Translations under genes and position numbers: made by a program
Shown here: in pieces, positions 19,353 to 26,529 of the stretch
Position numbering within the stretch: the first letter of the stretch is position 1
Layout of the letters: each line of letters begins with the position of its first letter
DNA from: Phycisphaeraceae bacterium
GTDB taxonomy: Bacteria > Planctomycetota > Phycisphaerae > Phycisphaerales > UBA1924
Assembly (NCBI GenBank): GCA_019636615.1
Contig: JAHBXF010000001.1
Span: forward strand, 868,001 to 932,000
DNA length: 64,000 bases
Direction of reading: 5' to 3'
The notes under the pieces: generated by a model
Databases searched by the model: none
What the model was told of the DNA's origin: nothing
The model's input: only the letters and a program-made list of their open reading frames with translations

Positions 19353-20054
19353 ATGGGACTTGACGCCGTTGAACTCGTGTTGGATGTCGAGGAACATTTC
19401 AACGTGAAGTTGACCGACGCGGAGTGCGAGCATGTCGCCACCGTTGCTGATCTCGCCGCACTCGTGATCAGTCATCTGCCAAGGAGCGAGGGTGTGTGTA
19501 CCACAGCACGCGCGTTCTTTGAGCTTCGCACGCTCATGGTCACCCTCGGCGGTTTTGAGCGTCAACGTGTTCGGCCCAAGGCCCGGTTGGAAGAGTTTTT
19601 TCCGCGAGGTTCGCGGCGGCTCTGGACATTGCTTCGCAAGAAGAACCGGCGGGTGCCCCAACTCATCGCAACCGCTCGCGCGGATAGGCTTTTCTTGCGG
19701 GTTGGCGCACTCGCCGTGATGATCTGGCTCATAGCCAGTGCGGCGCTGTGGGGATTGCGGGGCGGCGTCGTTGCTGTTCCCCTCTCGATTGTTTCTTTTG
19801 CGGTGGGCGTGTGGGCGTTTCGGAGCGTCTACACGTACTTCGCGCAAGACTTCCCTCCAGGCATTGAAACCGTGGCAGACGTCGCCCGTTACATTGCTCC
19901 GATGGAGATCCCCCTCGATGGCTTGGGCGAGAGACTTGTCGCGGAACAACGGGTACTTGAGGAAGTCCGAAAGTTGACCGCCCAACAGTTTGGTCTTCCG
20001 CTTGAGCGGGTACAACCGACCACGAACTTCGTGAAGGATCTGGAGATTGGCTGA
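19353..20054 (+). CDS. Membrane protein whose termini form the two halves of an acyl-carrier-protein-like domain
   Basis: A 233-residue protein. It begins MGLDAVELVLDVEEHF, which aligns with the GLDSLDxVEL helix II segment of acyl carrier protein and continues through helices III-IV to residue ~45. It ends LTAQQFGLPLERVQPTTNF plus VKDLEIG, which aligns with ACP helix I and the loop up to the DSL motif. Joined end to start, the termini would give a complete ACP, circularly permuted at the prosthetic-group site. The serine that normally carries phosphopantetheine is Ala5. The middle holds a second weaker ACP-like stretch and two hydrophobic segments (~115-135, 140-158). I recall similar acyl-carrier-annotated proteins in planctomycetes and Chloroflexota. 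Function unknown; covalent acyl carriage is unlikely. Confidence 0.6.
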   Translation: MGLDAVELVLDVEEHFNVKLTDAECEHVATVADLAALVISHLPRSEGVCTTARAFFELRTLMVTLGGFERQRVRPKARLEEFFPRGSRRLWTLLRKKNRRVPQLIATARADRLFLRVGALAVMIWLIASAALWGLRGGVVAVPLSIVSFAVGVWAFRSVYTYFAQDFPPGIETVADVARYIAPMEIPLDGLGERLVAEQRVLEEVRKLTAQQFGLPLERVQPTTNFVKDLEIG

Positions 20055-20451
20055 CCCTTCCCCCGGTCAGAACTGAACCCGTCACGACTCATCGCTACAC
20101 CGGAGCCGCCTTTGCTTTTCTGTGGTGGAGGGTGTGGGCGGCTAGGCTGTGGGCGGCCTGCCAGACGTGTGGCACACCCTTCGACGCCACTGGGCTCTCC
20201 GATGTCGGGTGTTGGGTTGGCCAGCTTCTGGAGGAGTGCCAACCTGCCAGCGGCTCGGGTGGCCGCTTGTTCATGGAGTCATCGAGAGAAGATCTTCTCT
20301 AAACGAGCTCTAGTCAATCGGTATGCCGACACAGTCAGATTCCTACTCATATCGGCAAGGGACGCGGTGTGAACGCGACGCGAAGTAGCCCCCGGGCTTC
20401 TGATGTGTATCCTCTCCGCGAGGCAAATGAGCCGCTGTGTAGAATGAACCG
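20055..20451. other. Intergenic region with a 16-bp perfect palindrome
   Basis: No gene is supported. TGTGGGCGGC occurs twice near 20130-20155. AGAGAAGATCTTCTCT at 20285-20300 is a perfect palindrome. TAGAAT at 20440-20445 lies six bases before the next ATG. Confidence 0.6.
20440..20445 (+). promoter_or_regulatory. -10 box of the DUF2459-like lipoprotein gene, leaderless spacing
   Basis: TAGAAT (five of six consensus bases) ends six bases before the ATG at 20452, so +1 would coincide with the start codon. No -35 is evident. Confidence 0.5.
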
Positions 20452-21117
20452 ATGACCGCGGCTGCGCCAAACTTCGCCTGTCGCTCGGCCGCGCTGGCGT
20501 CGGCGCGGCTGCTCGGCCTGCTCTTGGCGCTCCTGCTCTCTCAGACCGCCTGCACCACCATCGTGACGCCGCCAGACCCCGCAACGCTGGGCGACCCTGT
20601 GTCGGTGTATCTCGTCGACTATCACCGGCATTCATCGTTGATGCTCCCCGCGGGTGATGAGGCAGAGGGCGTGCTGCGGGAGTATGCCTATGGAGAGTGG
20701 GCGTGGTTCGCCCAGAACCGCACGGGTGTGCTGCGCGCGGCCGGTGCGCTGCTGCTGCCCAGCCAGGGGGCGCTCGGACGCGCAGACCACCCGATGCCCG
20801 TCAGCGCGGCACACCTGCGAGACCTCAACGGCTTTGAGGCGGTGTACGAACTGCGCGTCGAGCGCGGCCGCGCGCACGAACTGCTGGAACGGCTGGACCT
20901 TCGTTTCGAGTCGCGGCTCGACACGATGATCTGGAACCCCAGGGCCGGGCTGCAACTGGTGATGGATGATGATCGCTACTCGCTGGTCAACCACTGCAAC
21001 CACGCCACGGTGGCCTGGCTGCGCGACCTGGGCGTGCGTGCCTGGCCCGTCTCCGCCGTCGCACGGTTCCGCATCCGCACGCCCGCCGCACCCACGTCAC
21101 GCAACCATGGGCGATGA
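20452..21117 (+). CDS. Putative lipoprotein, DUF2459/TIGR02117-like
   Basis: A 221-residue exported protein. A hydrophobic segment (LLGLLLALLLSQTAC) ends in a cysteine, so it is probably a lipoprotein, although Gln at -3 makes the lipobox atypical. The mature part has VYLVDYHRHSSLMLPAG, then LREYAYGEWAWFAQN, a LLLPSQGALG segment, and near the C-terminus SLVNHCNHATVAWLRDLGV. This order (early His, aromatic GxWxWF segment, late NCN..A..LR) resembles the DUF2459 family, whose biochemical role is unknown. The resemblance is from memory of the family pattern. It stands alone, with a leaderless-type -10 box at 20440-20445. Confidence 0.6.
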   Translation: MTAAAPNFACRSAALASARLLGLLLALLLSQTACTTIVTPPDPATLGDPVSVYLVDYHRHSSLMLPAGDEAEGVLREYAYGEWAWFAQNRTGVLRAAGALLLPSQGALGRADHPMPVSAAHLRDLNGFEAVYELRVERGRAHELLERLDLRFESRLDTMIWNPRAGLQLVMDDDRYSLVNHCNHATVAWLRDLGVRAWPVSAVARFRIRTPAAPTSRNHGR

Positions 21118-21747
21118 CCACGCCCGGCTCCCACCGGGGAGGTAAGACCGGCGGGCGAACCCCGAACCACACAGAGGGCGCGGCCGTTGGCATACCGAGT
21201 CTGTGTCACACCTCGCCACGAACCACCGCTTGCGCACACCATGGAAGCCCAGGCCACATTGGGTAGTGACCCTGACACCCGGCACATGAAGACCGCGGGC
21301 GGGGCCTGAGCGCACCCGCGAAACTCCGCCGCGCAGCATGCTCTTCATCGATCTGTCATCAGGCGCTCACACAGGCTGAATGATCTGGCGTGAGTGAGAG
21401 ACCGCGCATCCGCATCGCCGTTTGAAGAGCATTGTATCTGTATTCATCATCGTGCCGCTTGCTGCTGAAGTTCGGGCCTGAAGACACTCACAGAACTCTC
21501 TGCTCACTGCGAACGACCGATCTCGTCATCGCTGCCAAAGGTCACAATAACCACTGTCTGTCGTCATTCAGATCCTCTGTTTTACCCAAGTTCACACACT
21601 TTGACACGCAATTAGGTACTGTAACCCATAAAGTTTTTCATTTTGTGCCGCGCAGGATTGATGTTTCGGTCTTCCTTGATAGCATGCATACACCGGAAGC
21701 AGGCGAGATGTGTGCCTGCGCCTTGGAAGAGGTAGAGAGAGACACCC
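21118..21747. other. 630-base region without a supported gene, upstream of the sigma-54 activator
   Basis: Codon structure is poor in all frames and the 3' half (21430-21660) is relatively AT-rich. TTGACA occurs at 21601-21606 but no good -10 follows at 16-18 bases. It probably holds the regulator's promoter and leader. No sigma-54 consensus is present here. Confidence 0.5.
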
Positions 21748-22782
21748 TTGGAAAGTTGTTCGCCCAAAGTTCAGGGTATTTCTGCGCCCGCATCGTGCAC
21801 CCCTTCCCAAGCGTGCCATGCAGGGCCGGCTATCGCTTCTCCCTCGCTGCTTCAACTCGTCGGCCGTTCTCAGGCGATGGACCGGGCCCGGGAACTCCTG
21901 CTGCTGGCCGCGGGCTTTCCTTCCACCGTGCTGCTGCACGGCGAGAGCGGCACGGGCAAGGAACTGGCCGCGCGGGCCATTCATGAACTGAGCCCCCGCA
22001 GCGCGGCCCCCTTTGTCACGGTGGACTGCACCGTGCTCACCGAAACACTCTTCGAATCGATCCTCTTCGGTCACGAGCGGGGCTCGTTCTCGGGCGCGAT
22101 CGCCAGCACCACCGGCCTGGTGCGCGCGGCCGATGGCGGCACCCTCTTCCTCGATGAGATCGGCGAACTGCCCGCCCCCGAGCAGGCCAAACTGCTGCGC
22201 CTGCTGCAGGAGCGCACCGTGCTGCCCGTGGGCGGCACGCGCCCCATCCCGGTGGATGTCCGCGTCGTCGCCGCGACGCACCGCGACCTGCCCGCTATGG
22301 TGCTCGACGGCCGCTTCCGCGCCGACTTGTATTACCGCCTCGATGTCGTGCGCATCACGCTGCCGTCGCTGCGCGACCACGCCTCCGACATTCCCCTCAT
22401 CGCCGCCGCGATCCTGCGTCGGCTCAACACGCTGCTGGGTGTGAGCCGCGCCCTCTCGCCGGCCGCGGTCGACACGCTGATGCTCCACGCCTGGCCCGGC
22501 AATGTGCGTCAACTCGCCGCGTGCCTCGAGCGGGCCGCCGTGACCTGTCGCGGCGACACCATCGAGCCGCGCGACCTCGGCCTTCCGCACCTCGAGCCCG
22601 TCATCTCAACCCAGCCGCTCCTCAAACGCTCTGCGGCCGAGGCCGTTCGCTTCGCGCTGGCCGAGGCTAACGGCAATCGTGCCGCGGCGGCGCGCCGTCT
22701 GGGCATCGGCCGCGCCCAACTCTACAGAATGATCGACCGCTTCGGCATCGACGCCACCCCGTCCACCAACGGCGAAGCCTGA
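21748..22782 (+). CDS. Sigma-54-dependent transcriptional activator (AAA+ enhancer-binding protein)
   Basis: A 344-residue bacterial enhancer-binding protein. After only ~40 residues without a recognisable sensory domain comes the AAA+ domain. It has Walker A GESGTGKE (~65-72), the sigma-54 contact loop as GSFSGA (~112-117, usually GAFTGA), Walker B GGTLFLDEIGE (~130-140), and the arginine-finger region GRFRADLYYRLDV. A Fis-type helix-turn-helix ends the protein (AEANGNRAAAARRLGIGRAQ, ~300-320). The lack of a receiver or GAF domain recalls PspF, controlled by partner proteins rather than phosphorylation. The TTG start at 21748 is tentative, but the LVGRSQAM segment shows that translation begins upstream of residue 36. 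A terminator follows at 22811. A -24/-12 promoter lies 384 bases downstream of its stop. Confidence 0.88.
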   Translation: MESCSPKVQGISAPASCTPSQACHAGPAIASPSLLQLVGRSQAMDRARELLLLAAGFPSTVLLHGESGTGKELAARAIHELSPRSAAPFVTVDCTVLTETLFESILFGHERGSFSGAIASTTGLVRAADGGTLFLDEIGELPAPEQAKLLRLLQERTVLPVGGTRPIPVDVRVVAATHRDLPAMVLDGRFRADLYYRLDVVRITLPSLRDHASDIPLIAAAILRRLNTLLGVSRALSPAAVDTLMLHAWPGNVRQLAACLERAAVTCRGDTIEPRDLGLPHLEPVISTQPLLKRSAAEAVRFALAEANGNRAAAARRLGIGRAQLYRMIDRFGIDATPSTNGEA

Positions 22783-22810
22783 CAAGGCGCGCCGACCGAC
22801 ACACCAACGC

Positions 22811-22850
22811 ACGCCGCCATGCCGCGCTCTTTCGCGGCGTGTCGGCGTTC
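22811..22850 (+). terminator. Rho-independent terminator of the sigma-54 activator gene
   Basis: A 16-base left arm (22811-22826) pairs with 22833-22848 around CTCTTT, with one mismatch and one wobble. It is followed by TTCTTC. It lies 28 bases after the activator's stop codon. Confidence 0.8.
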
Positions 22851-22888
22851 TTCATGCGCGCAGCGCGCTCAAGCCGCGCGCCACACAT

Positions 22889-22931
22889 TGAGGCGCGCGT
22901 GTGAGGCGCATGAGGCGCACCCATGAGGCGC
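22889..22931. repeat. Four direct copies of TGAGGCGC, candidate activator-binding sites
   Basis: Copies lie at 22889-22896, 22902-22909, 22911-22918 and 22924-22931, with start-to-start spacings of 13, 9 and 13 bases. They are 235-280 bases upstream of the -24/-12 promoter, a normal distance for enhancer sites acting through DNA looping. Confidence 0.55.
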
Positions 22932-23051
22932 GCCGCGTCCAACACCTTGCTTGAATCAGTATGAATCGCTGCGTGCGCATCGCTGCGGCCCATTGGCCGG
23001 CGCTCGCGATCGCACCGGCGTGCGCACGACGAGTATCACACACGCTGGTCT

Positions 23052-23070
23052 GCGCCCCACGCCGGGGCGC
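23052..23070. repeat. Inverted repeat GCGCCCC-N5-GGGGCGC
   Basis: Perfect seven-base arms around ACGCC, 96 bases upstream of the sigma-54 promoter. Possibly a regulator site or a hairpin. Confidence 0.5.
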
Positions 23071-23165
23071 GTGGTGCGCCCCGCGCGCCCCGCGATGATG
23101 CAGGTACAAGGCCGACGCACGTGTGCAAGGCCGCCGCGGGCGAGCGCGATCGCGCCGATCGGGTT

Positions 23166-23181
23166 TGGCACGCCCCTTGCA
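23166..23181 (+). promoter_or_regulatory. Sigma-54 (-24/-12) promoter
   Basis: TGGCACG at 23166-23172, four bases, then TTGCA at 23177-23181 match the RpoN consensus TGGCACG-N4-TTGCW at every position. The conserved GG and GC are separated by the required ten bases. Transcription should start near 23192 and run into the 128-residue gene. It was the only site of this quality I found in the window. Confidence 0.88.
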
Positions 23182-23262
23182 ATGCTGTTCATCGTGATGT
23201 GTTCCTCACCTCTTCCAACTCGGGCCTGGACCGGCCTGATCCTTGACTCTCTACGCCGACCC

Positions 23263-23649
23263 ATGGATGAACGCATCCTGCGGGACGTGCTGGGGGATGA
23301 CGCGCGGCTTGTGGCCGTGAGCAACTCCGACACCACCGCCGTCGCCATCCGCCGGCTCATCGAGGCCGGGGCGACGAACATCCTCGCCATCGCCGACCAC
23401 GAGCAGGCACGCACCTTCGCCCCGATTCTTCACGTCGCACGCTCGCTCGCCAGTTTCAAGCGCATCGTGCTGCTCTACGACTCTGAAACTGATGTCGGGG
23501 TGCTCTTCGGCCACGACGGCCTGCTCTATCTCCGCGACTGCCCCCAGGTGCGCCGCACACTCAAAGACCTCGTTTCGCGTGACAACGCCTCTGTTTTCTC
23601 GCTTCAAAGCCTGCCCGAACCCCTCTCACGCGAAGCCACAGCCCTGTAA
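23263..23649 (+). CDS. Small unknown protein expressed from a sigma-54 promoter
   Basis: A 128-residue soluble protein with alternating beta and alpha character (DARLVAVSNSDTTAVAIRRL, then GATNILAIADHEQAR and FKRIVLLYDSETDVGVLF). It faintly recalls a Rossmann-like or receiver-like fold but lacks the aspartate constellation of a response regulator. I do not recognise it. The ATG at 23263 is chosen; an in-frame ATG at 23197, only five bases after the predicted sigma-54 start point, would add 22 residues (MCSSPLPTRAWTG...). It lies directly downstream of the -24/-12 promoter and ahead of a 71-residue gene, and both are presumably switched on by the adjacent activator. Confidence 0.6.
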   Translation: MDERILRDVLGDDARLVAVSNSDTTAVAIRRLIEAGATNILAIADHEQARTFAPILHVARSLASFKRIVLLYDSETDVGVLFGHDGLLYLRDCPQVRRTLKDLVSRDNASVFSLQSLPEPLSREATAL

Positions 23650-23684
23650 GCCCCGGTTCTCAACCACGCACGGAGCCCTTCACC

Positions 23685-23900
23685 ATGCGACAGTCACACA
23701 TCGAAGCCCTCAGCGAGTTCAACGCCGAAGAACTGCTGTGGGTCGCGGCGAACTCGAACGCCCACATGCGTGCCCAGGTCGACCGCGTGCTCGAAGATCG
23801 CGCCGCCAAGGCCCAGGCGCGTCGTTCATCGACCCCGACCCCGGCCCCGGCCCGCAGACACGCACTCCTCGCCCGCGCCGGTTCGGCGCGACGCGACTGA
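23685..23900 (+). CDS. Small unknown protein, second gene of the sigma-54 operon
   Basis: A 71-residue protein: an amphipathic helical N-terminal half (RQSHIEALSEFNAEELLWVA, then a NAHMRAQVDRVLEDRAAKAQ helix) followed by a basic Pro/Ala/Arg tail. An ACGGAG ribosome-binding site precedes the ATG. It starts 35 bases after the 128-residue gene, so it is probably co-transcribed. It is of adaptor or nucleic-acid-binding size, but no family is recognised. Confidence 0.55.
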   Translation: MRQSHIEALSEFNAEELLWVAANSNAHMRAQVDRVLEDRAAKAQARRSSTPTPAPARRHALLARAGSARRD

Positions 23901-24314
23901 CGGTTCTTCCTCTCGCTCACGCGATGTGAGCCCTCCTTTCGCTCCACCAGGTGACGAGCGAGAGGAGCCTCCCGCCGGGGTGAAAACTCCGGTGCGGGGT
24001 TTGCGACAAGCACGACGTCTCCTTCTCCTCTTGCTCGGCGCGCTGTGACAACCGCACGCCGGGAATCTCGAACACCCTGCTTCTCCTCTTGCTCGCCGGG
24101 AAACACACGGCTCGGCGGGCTTTCAAAGGGTGCTTGTTCCCATCCTTGTGCGCTCATGCGAGCCCGCAGGGAGTTTGACGAAGCCTGATCGAGCGCCCGT
24201 TCAACACGGACCTCATCAAGGCGAGGCTCTTTGTGTACGCGGGAGCTGAGAACGTTCGGTCGTTCCTTTCTTCCCGCCCGGCCGCGGGCATCCACTCGCT
24301 TTGGAGAGTTTGAT
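23901..24314. other. Intergenic region carrying repeat element A and the leader of the first PEP-CTERM-like gene
   Basis: It holds the 115-base element A (23953-24067). A second partly conserved stretch at ~24079-24122 also occurs in altered form at ~25205-25250. About 190 bases of unremarkable leader follow, ending with a GGAGAG ribosome-binding site. Confidence 0.6.
23953..24067 (+). repeat. Structured intergenic element, copy A
   Basis: It starts GACGAGCGAGAGGAGCC. A hairpin follows, GCCGGGGT-GAAA-ACTCCGGT at 23974-23993 (GAAA tetraloop), then TTTGCGA, then a 58-base core at 24010-24067 from GCACGACGTCTCC to GCCGGGAATC. The core is identical to that in copy B and differs at two bases in copy C. 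Confidence 0.8.
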
Positions 24315-25076
24315 ATGAAGACATCCGCCTCAACACTCGTCACCGCCTGCACCATCATCGCCTTTGCCGGGGCAGCGCACGCCGCGGTCGTGGGCATCAA
24401 GGGCAACTACTTCGCGAACGATGTCGCCAACGCGCTCGTCAGCGGCGGCAACACCGTTGTGATGCAGCCCGACCTGACCGTGCCCATCGTGGGCATCGAC
24501 TCGCTCTACATCAACCGCGGCTACGCCACGCTGAGCCCGGTTGAGGCCGCCAATGTCGCGGCGTTCGTTGCCGCGGGCGGTTGCGTCGTCACCGAGTTTA
24601 CCGCCTCCAACATGTGGTTCAACGGCACCTTCACAGGCACCGGCATGGACTATTCGGGCACGCTCCTGAACAGTTTCTATGTGCCCAGCGGGGACGTGAG
24701 CGGCAACAACCAGATTCACGTCGTCATCCCCAACCACCCGCTCACGGTGAACGTGGTTTCGCCGTGGATCAGCATGGAGCCTATCGGCGTCTACCAGGCG
24801 TATGACATCGCCACGCTCGACCCGCGCCTTGATGTGCCCGTGGTGCAGTTCAACACGCCGGCCTACGGCACGCTGCCCGTGGTGGCGTACGAGGCCTTCG
24901 GCATGGGCCAGGTCAGCATCTTCTTCACCGACTTTGGCGACTTCGTTCCCTCCGGATTCACCACGCAGGAGTTCATCCTGCTGAGCAACGCGCTGTGCGC
25001 CACCATCCCCGCCCCCGGCGCGCTCGCCATCCTGGGCATGGGCGGCCTCGCCGCGGCCCGCCGCCGACGCGCCTGA
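24315..25076 (+). CDS. Secreted PEP-CTERM-like protein 1
   Basis: A 253-residue protein with a signal peptide (about residues 1-23, ending in AHA). The mature region (VVGIKGNYFANDVANALVSG, then LSPVEAANVAAFVAAGGCVV) has alternating alpha/beta character reminiscent of glutamine-amidotransferase-like domains that some exoproteins carry, but I cannot assign an activity. The C-terminus is a sorting signal: IPAPGALAILGMGGL plus AAARRRRA, that is proline-glycine motif, hydrophobic helix and arginine cluster. Such tails are thought to be cut by an exosortase-type enzyme and attach the protein to the envelope or matrix. Ribosome-binding site GGAGAG. First of six adjacent genes of this class. Confidence 0.8.
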   Translation: MKTSASTLVTACTIIAFAGAAHAAVVGIKGNYFANDVANALVSGGNTVVMQPDLTVPIVGIDSLYINRGYATLSPVEAANVAAFVAAGGCVVTEFTASNMWFNGTFTGTGMDYSGTLLNSFYVPSGDVSGNNQIHVVIPNHPLTVNVVSPWISMEPIGVYQAYDIATLDPRLDVPVVQFNTPAYGTLPVVAYEAFGMGQVSIFFTDFGDFVPSGFTTQEFILLSNALCATIPAPGALAILGMGGLAAARRRRA

Positions 25077-25087
25077 ACCACCACCAA

Positions 25088-25190
25088 CCCCCTCTCGCTG
25101 GCGCGGCAGCGCCCGCGAGGGTTTGCGAATACGCACGACGTCTCCTTCTCCTCTTGCTCGGCGCGCTGTGACAACCGCACGCCGGGAATC
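25088..25190 (+). repeat. Structured intergenic element, copy B
   Basis: The hairpin position is kept but with a different sequence: CTCGC/GCGAG and GGCGC/GCGCC arms close on a GGCA loop (25092-25121). TTTGCGA follows and then the 58-base core at 25133-25190, identical to copy A. It begins 11 bases after the stop of the preceding gene. Confidence 0.8.
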
Positions 25191-25410
25191 TGATCTGGCT
25201 GATCTCCTCCTCTCGCTCGCCGCTTGGCGGAAAACAAACGGCGGGCTTTTCGGGATCGTGTTTCTTCTCCTCGTCTCTCTCACCTCTCGCGCGGCAGCGC
25301 GTGGGCTGAGATTCCTCTTCTCTCGTTCCGGCCTCGTGCCGGATCTCTCGCCGTGACGGTGTGTGCTCCCCCGCGGCTCTCGCGTTTTCTCGTACCAGGA
25401 GTTCTGACCG
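25191..25410. other. Leader region of the second PEP-CTERM-like gene
   Basis: Besides copy B, this gap has a CT-rich stretch and a module at ~25205-25250 (GCTCGCCG... ACGGCGGGCTTTTC) related to 24090-24122. A small hairpin-rich segment lies near 25295-25350, and AGGAG is the ribosome-binding site. No gene is supported. Confidence 0.5.
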
Positions 25411-26250
25411 ATGACCCACACACGCTCACTCTACATGATCACGCTCGCCGCCGGCACCCTCGCGTGCGCCGCTGTGGCCCAGACAGGCAACCCGCTCGCC
25501 GACGGGTGGGTCTCGGGCGGGCACTCGATGCAGAACGGTGTCTACGCCCGCGGCGCCGGCCTCTTTAGTTATGACGTTTTTGCCCAGCAGTTGATGGTGA
25601 CCAGCGGCTCGGCATTCGAGAGCAGCGACGGTGCGTTCTCCTGGCTCGTCGGCGATGAGATCGTCGGTGTCGGCGGTGTCTTCGTCTCGGCCCCCAGCGC
25701 CACCGACAACGGCTGGGCTTCGTACACCACCTCGGTGGGCAACAACGACAACGTCACCTCGTCGCTGCGCATGGTATCGAAGTTCGGTGTTGCCGAGAAC
25801 AGTTGGTCGCCCAGCACCGTCGCCCCCGCCTCAGGCAATGGTTCCACCAGCCACAGCAGCGGCCACGGCGGCACCGGATCCATCATCATCGGCAACACCG
25901 CCGCCGACGTGCCGAACTTTGCCAGCGGCGCGCTGCGTCTGCCGACCGTGGCCCAGATCTACACCGGATCGGGCGTGGCGAACATCGACGCTCGCTTCGG
26001 GCGGATGCAGTACATCCACTCCAACGGCATCGTCTCCTCCTGGCAGGCCTACCTCAACGTCTCGCTTATCGAGCGCGAACTCGGCGGTTCGTACGCCGAT
26101 CTTCCCGCCTGGGGCGACCGCCACAGCGTGGCCACGCAGCGAGGCACGAACAGCACACTCCTCCACGACGCCCTGGTCGTTCCAACCCCCGGCACCGCCG
26201 CGCTCCTCGGTCTCGGCGGCCTTATTGCCTGCCGCCGCCGGCGAGGCTGA
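25411..26250 (+). CDS. Secreted PEP-CTERM-like protein 2
   Basis: A 279-residue protein. Signal peptide MTHTRSLYMITLAAGTLACA to about AVAQ. The mature region is Gly/Ser/Asn/Thr-rich and predicted beta (FSWLVGDEIVGVGGVFVS, NGSTSHSSGHGGTGSIIIG). It has no cysteine until the tail and no domain I recognise. The C-terminus VPTPGTAALLGLGGLIACRR plus RRG is the sorting signal. AGGAG lies upstream of the ATG. Element B and a ~220-base leader precede it. Confidence 0.8.
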   Translation: MTHTRSLYMITLAAGTLACAAVAQTGNPLADGWVSGGHSMQNGVYARGAGLFSYDVFAQQLMVTSGSAFESSDGAFSWLVGDEIVGVGGVFVSAPSATDNGWASYTTSVGNNDNVTSSLRMVSKFGVAENSWSPSTVAPASGNGSTSHSSGHGGTGSIIIGNTAADVPNFASGALRLPTVAQIYTGSGVANIDARFGRMQYIHSNGIVSSWQAYLNVSLIERELGGSYADLPAWGDRHSVATQRGTNSTLLHDALVVPTPGTAALLGLGGLIACRRRRG

Positions 26251-26314
26251 ACGCCACAACACCCGCGCTGCACGGTGCAGCGCTGACTGACCTGAACCTC
26301 CCGCTCGATGGATC

Positions 26315-26427
26315 ACGAGCGAGAGGAGCCTCCGCCGGGGTGAAAGCACCGGTGAGAGGATTGCGAAAAGCACGACGTCTCCTTCTCCTCTTGCTCGGCG
26401 CGTTGTGACAACAGCACGCCGGGAATC
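26315..26427 (+). repeat. Structured intergenic element, copy C
   Basis: The conserved ACGAGCGAGAGGAGCC start is followed by the GCCGGGGT-GAAA hairpin (26334-26353, one G/A mismatch), TTGCGA, and the core at 26370-26427 with two substitutions relative to A and B (C to T and C to A). Confidence 0.8.
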
Positions 26428-26529
26428 CCCGGGCGAGCGAGGGCCATTGGCCCTCTCGCCCCTTCTCGTGTCCTTCTCGCCGTCGGCGCTGTGCCGCGGC
26501 ATGTGTTCTCCTGGAGCGGAGTTTTTCCC

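Noticed and set aside
20112-20372. 86-residue plus-strand ORF
   Set aside because: It spans direct repeats and the 16-base palindrome, has no ribosome-binding site and shows no domain character.
21432-21986. 184-residue plus-strand ORF upstream of the sigma-54 activator
   Set aside because: It runs into the activator in another frame, has poor codon structure and resembles nothing.
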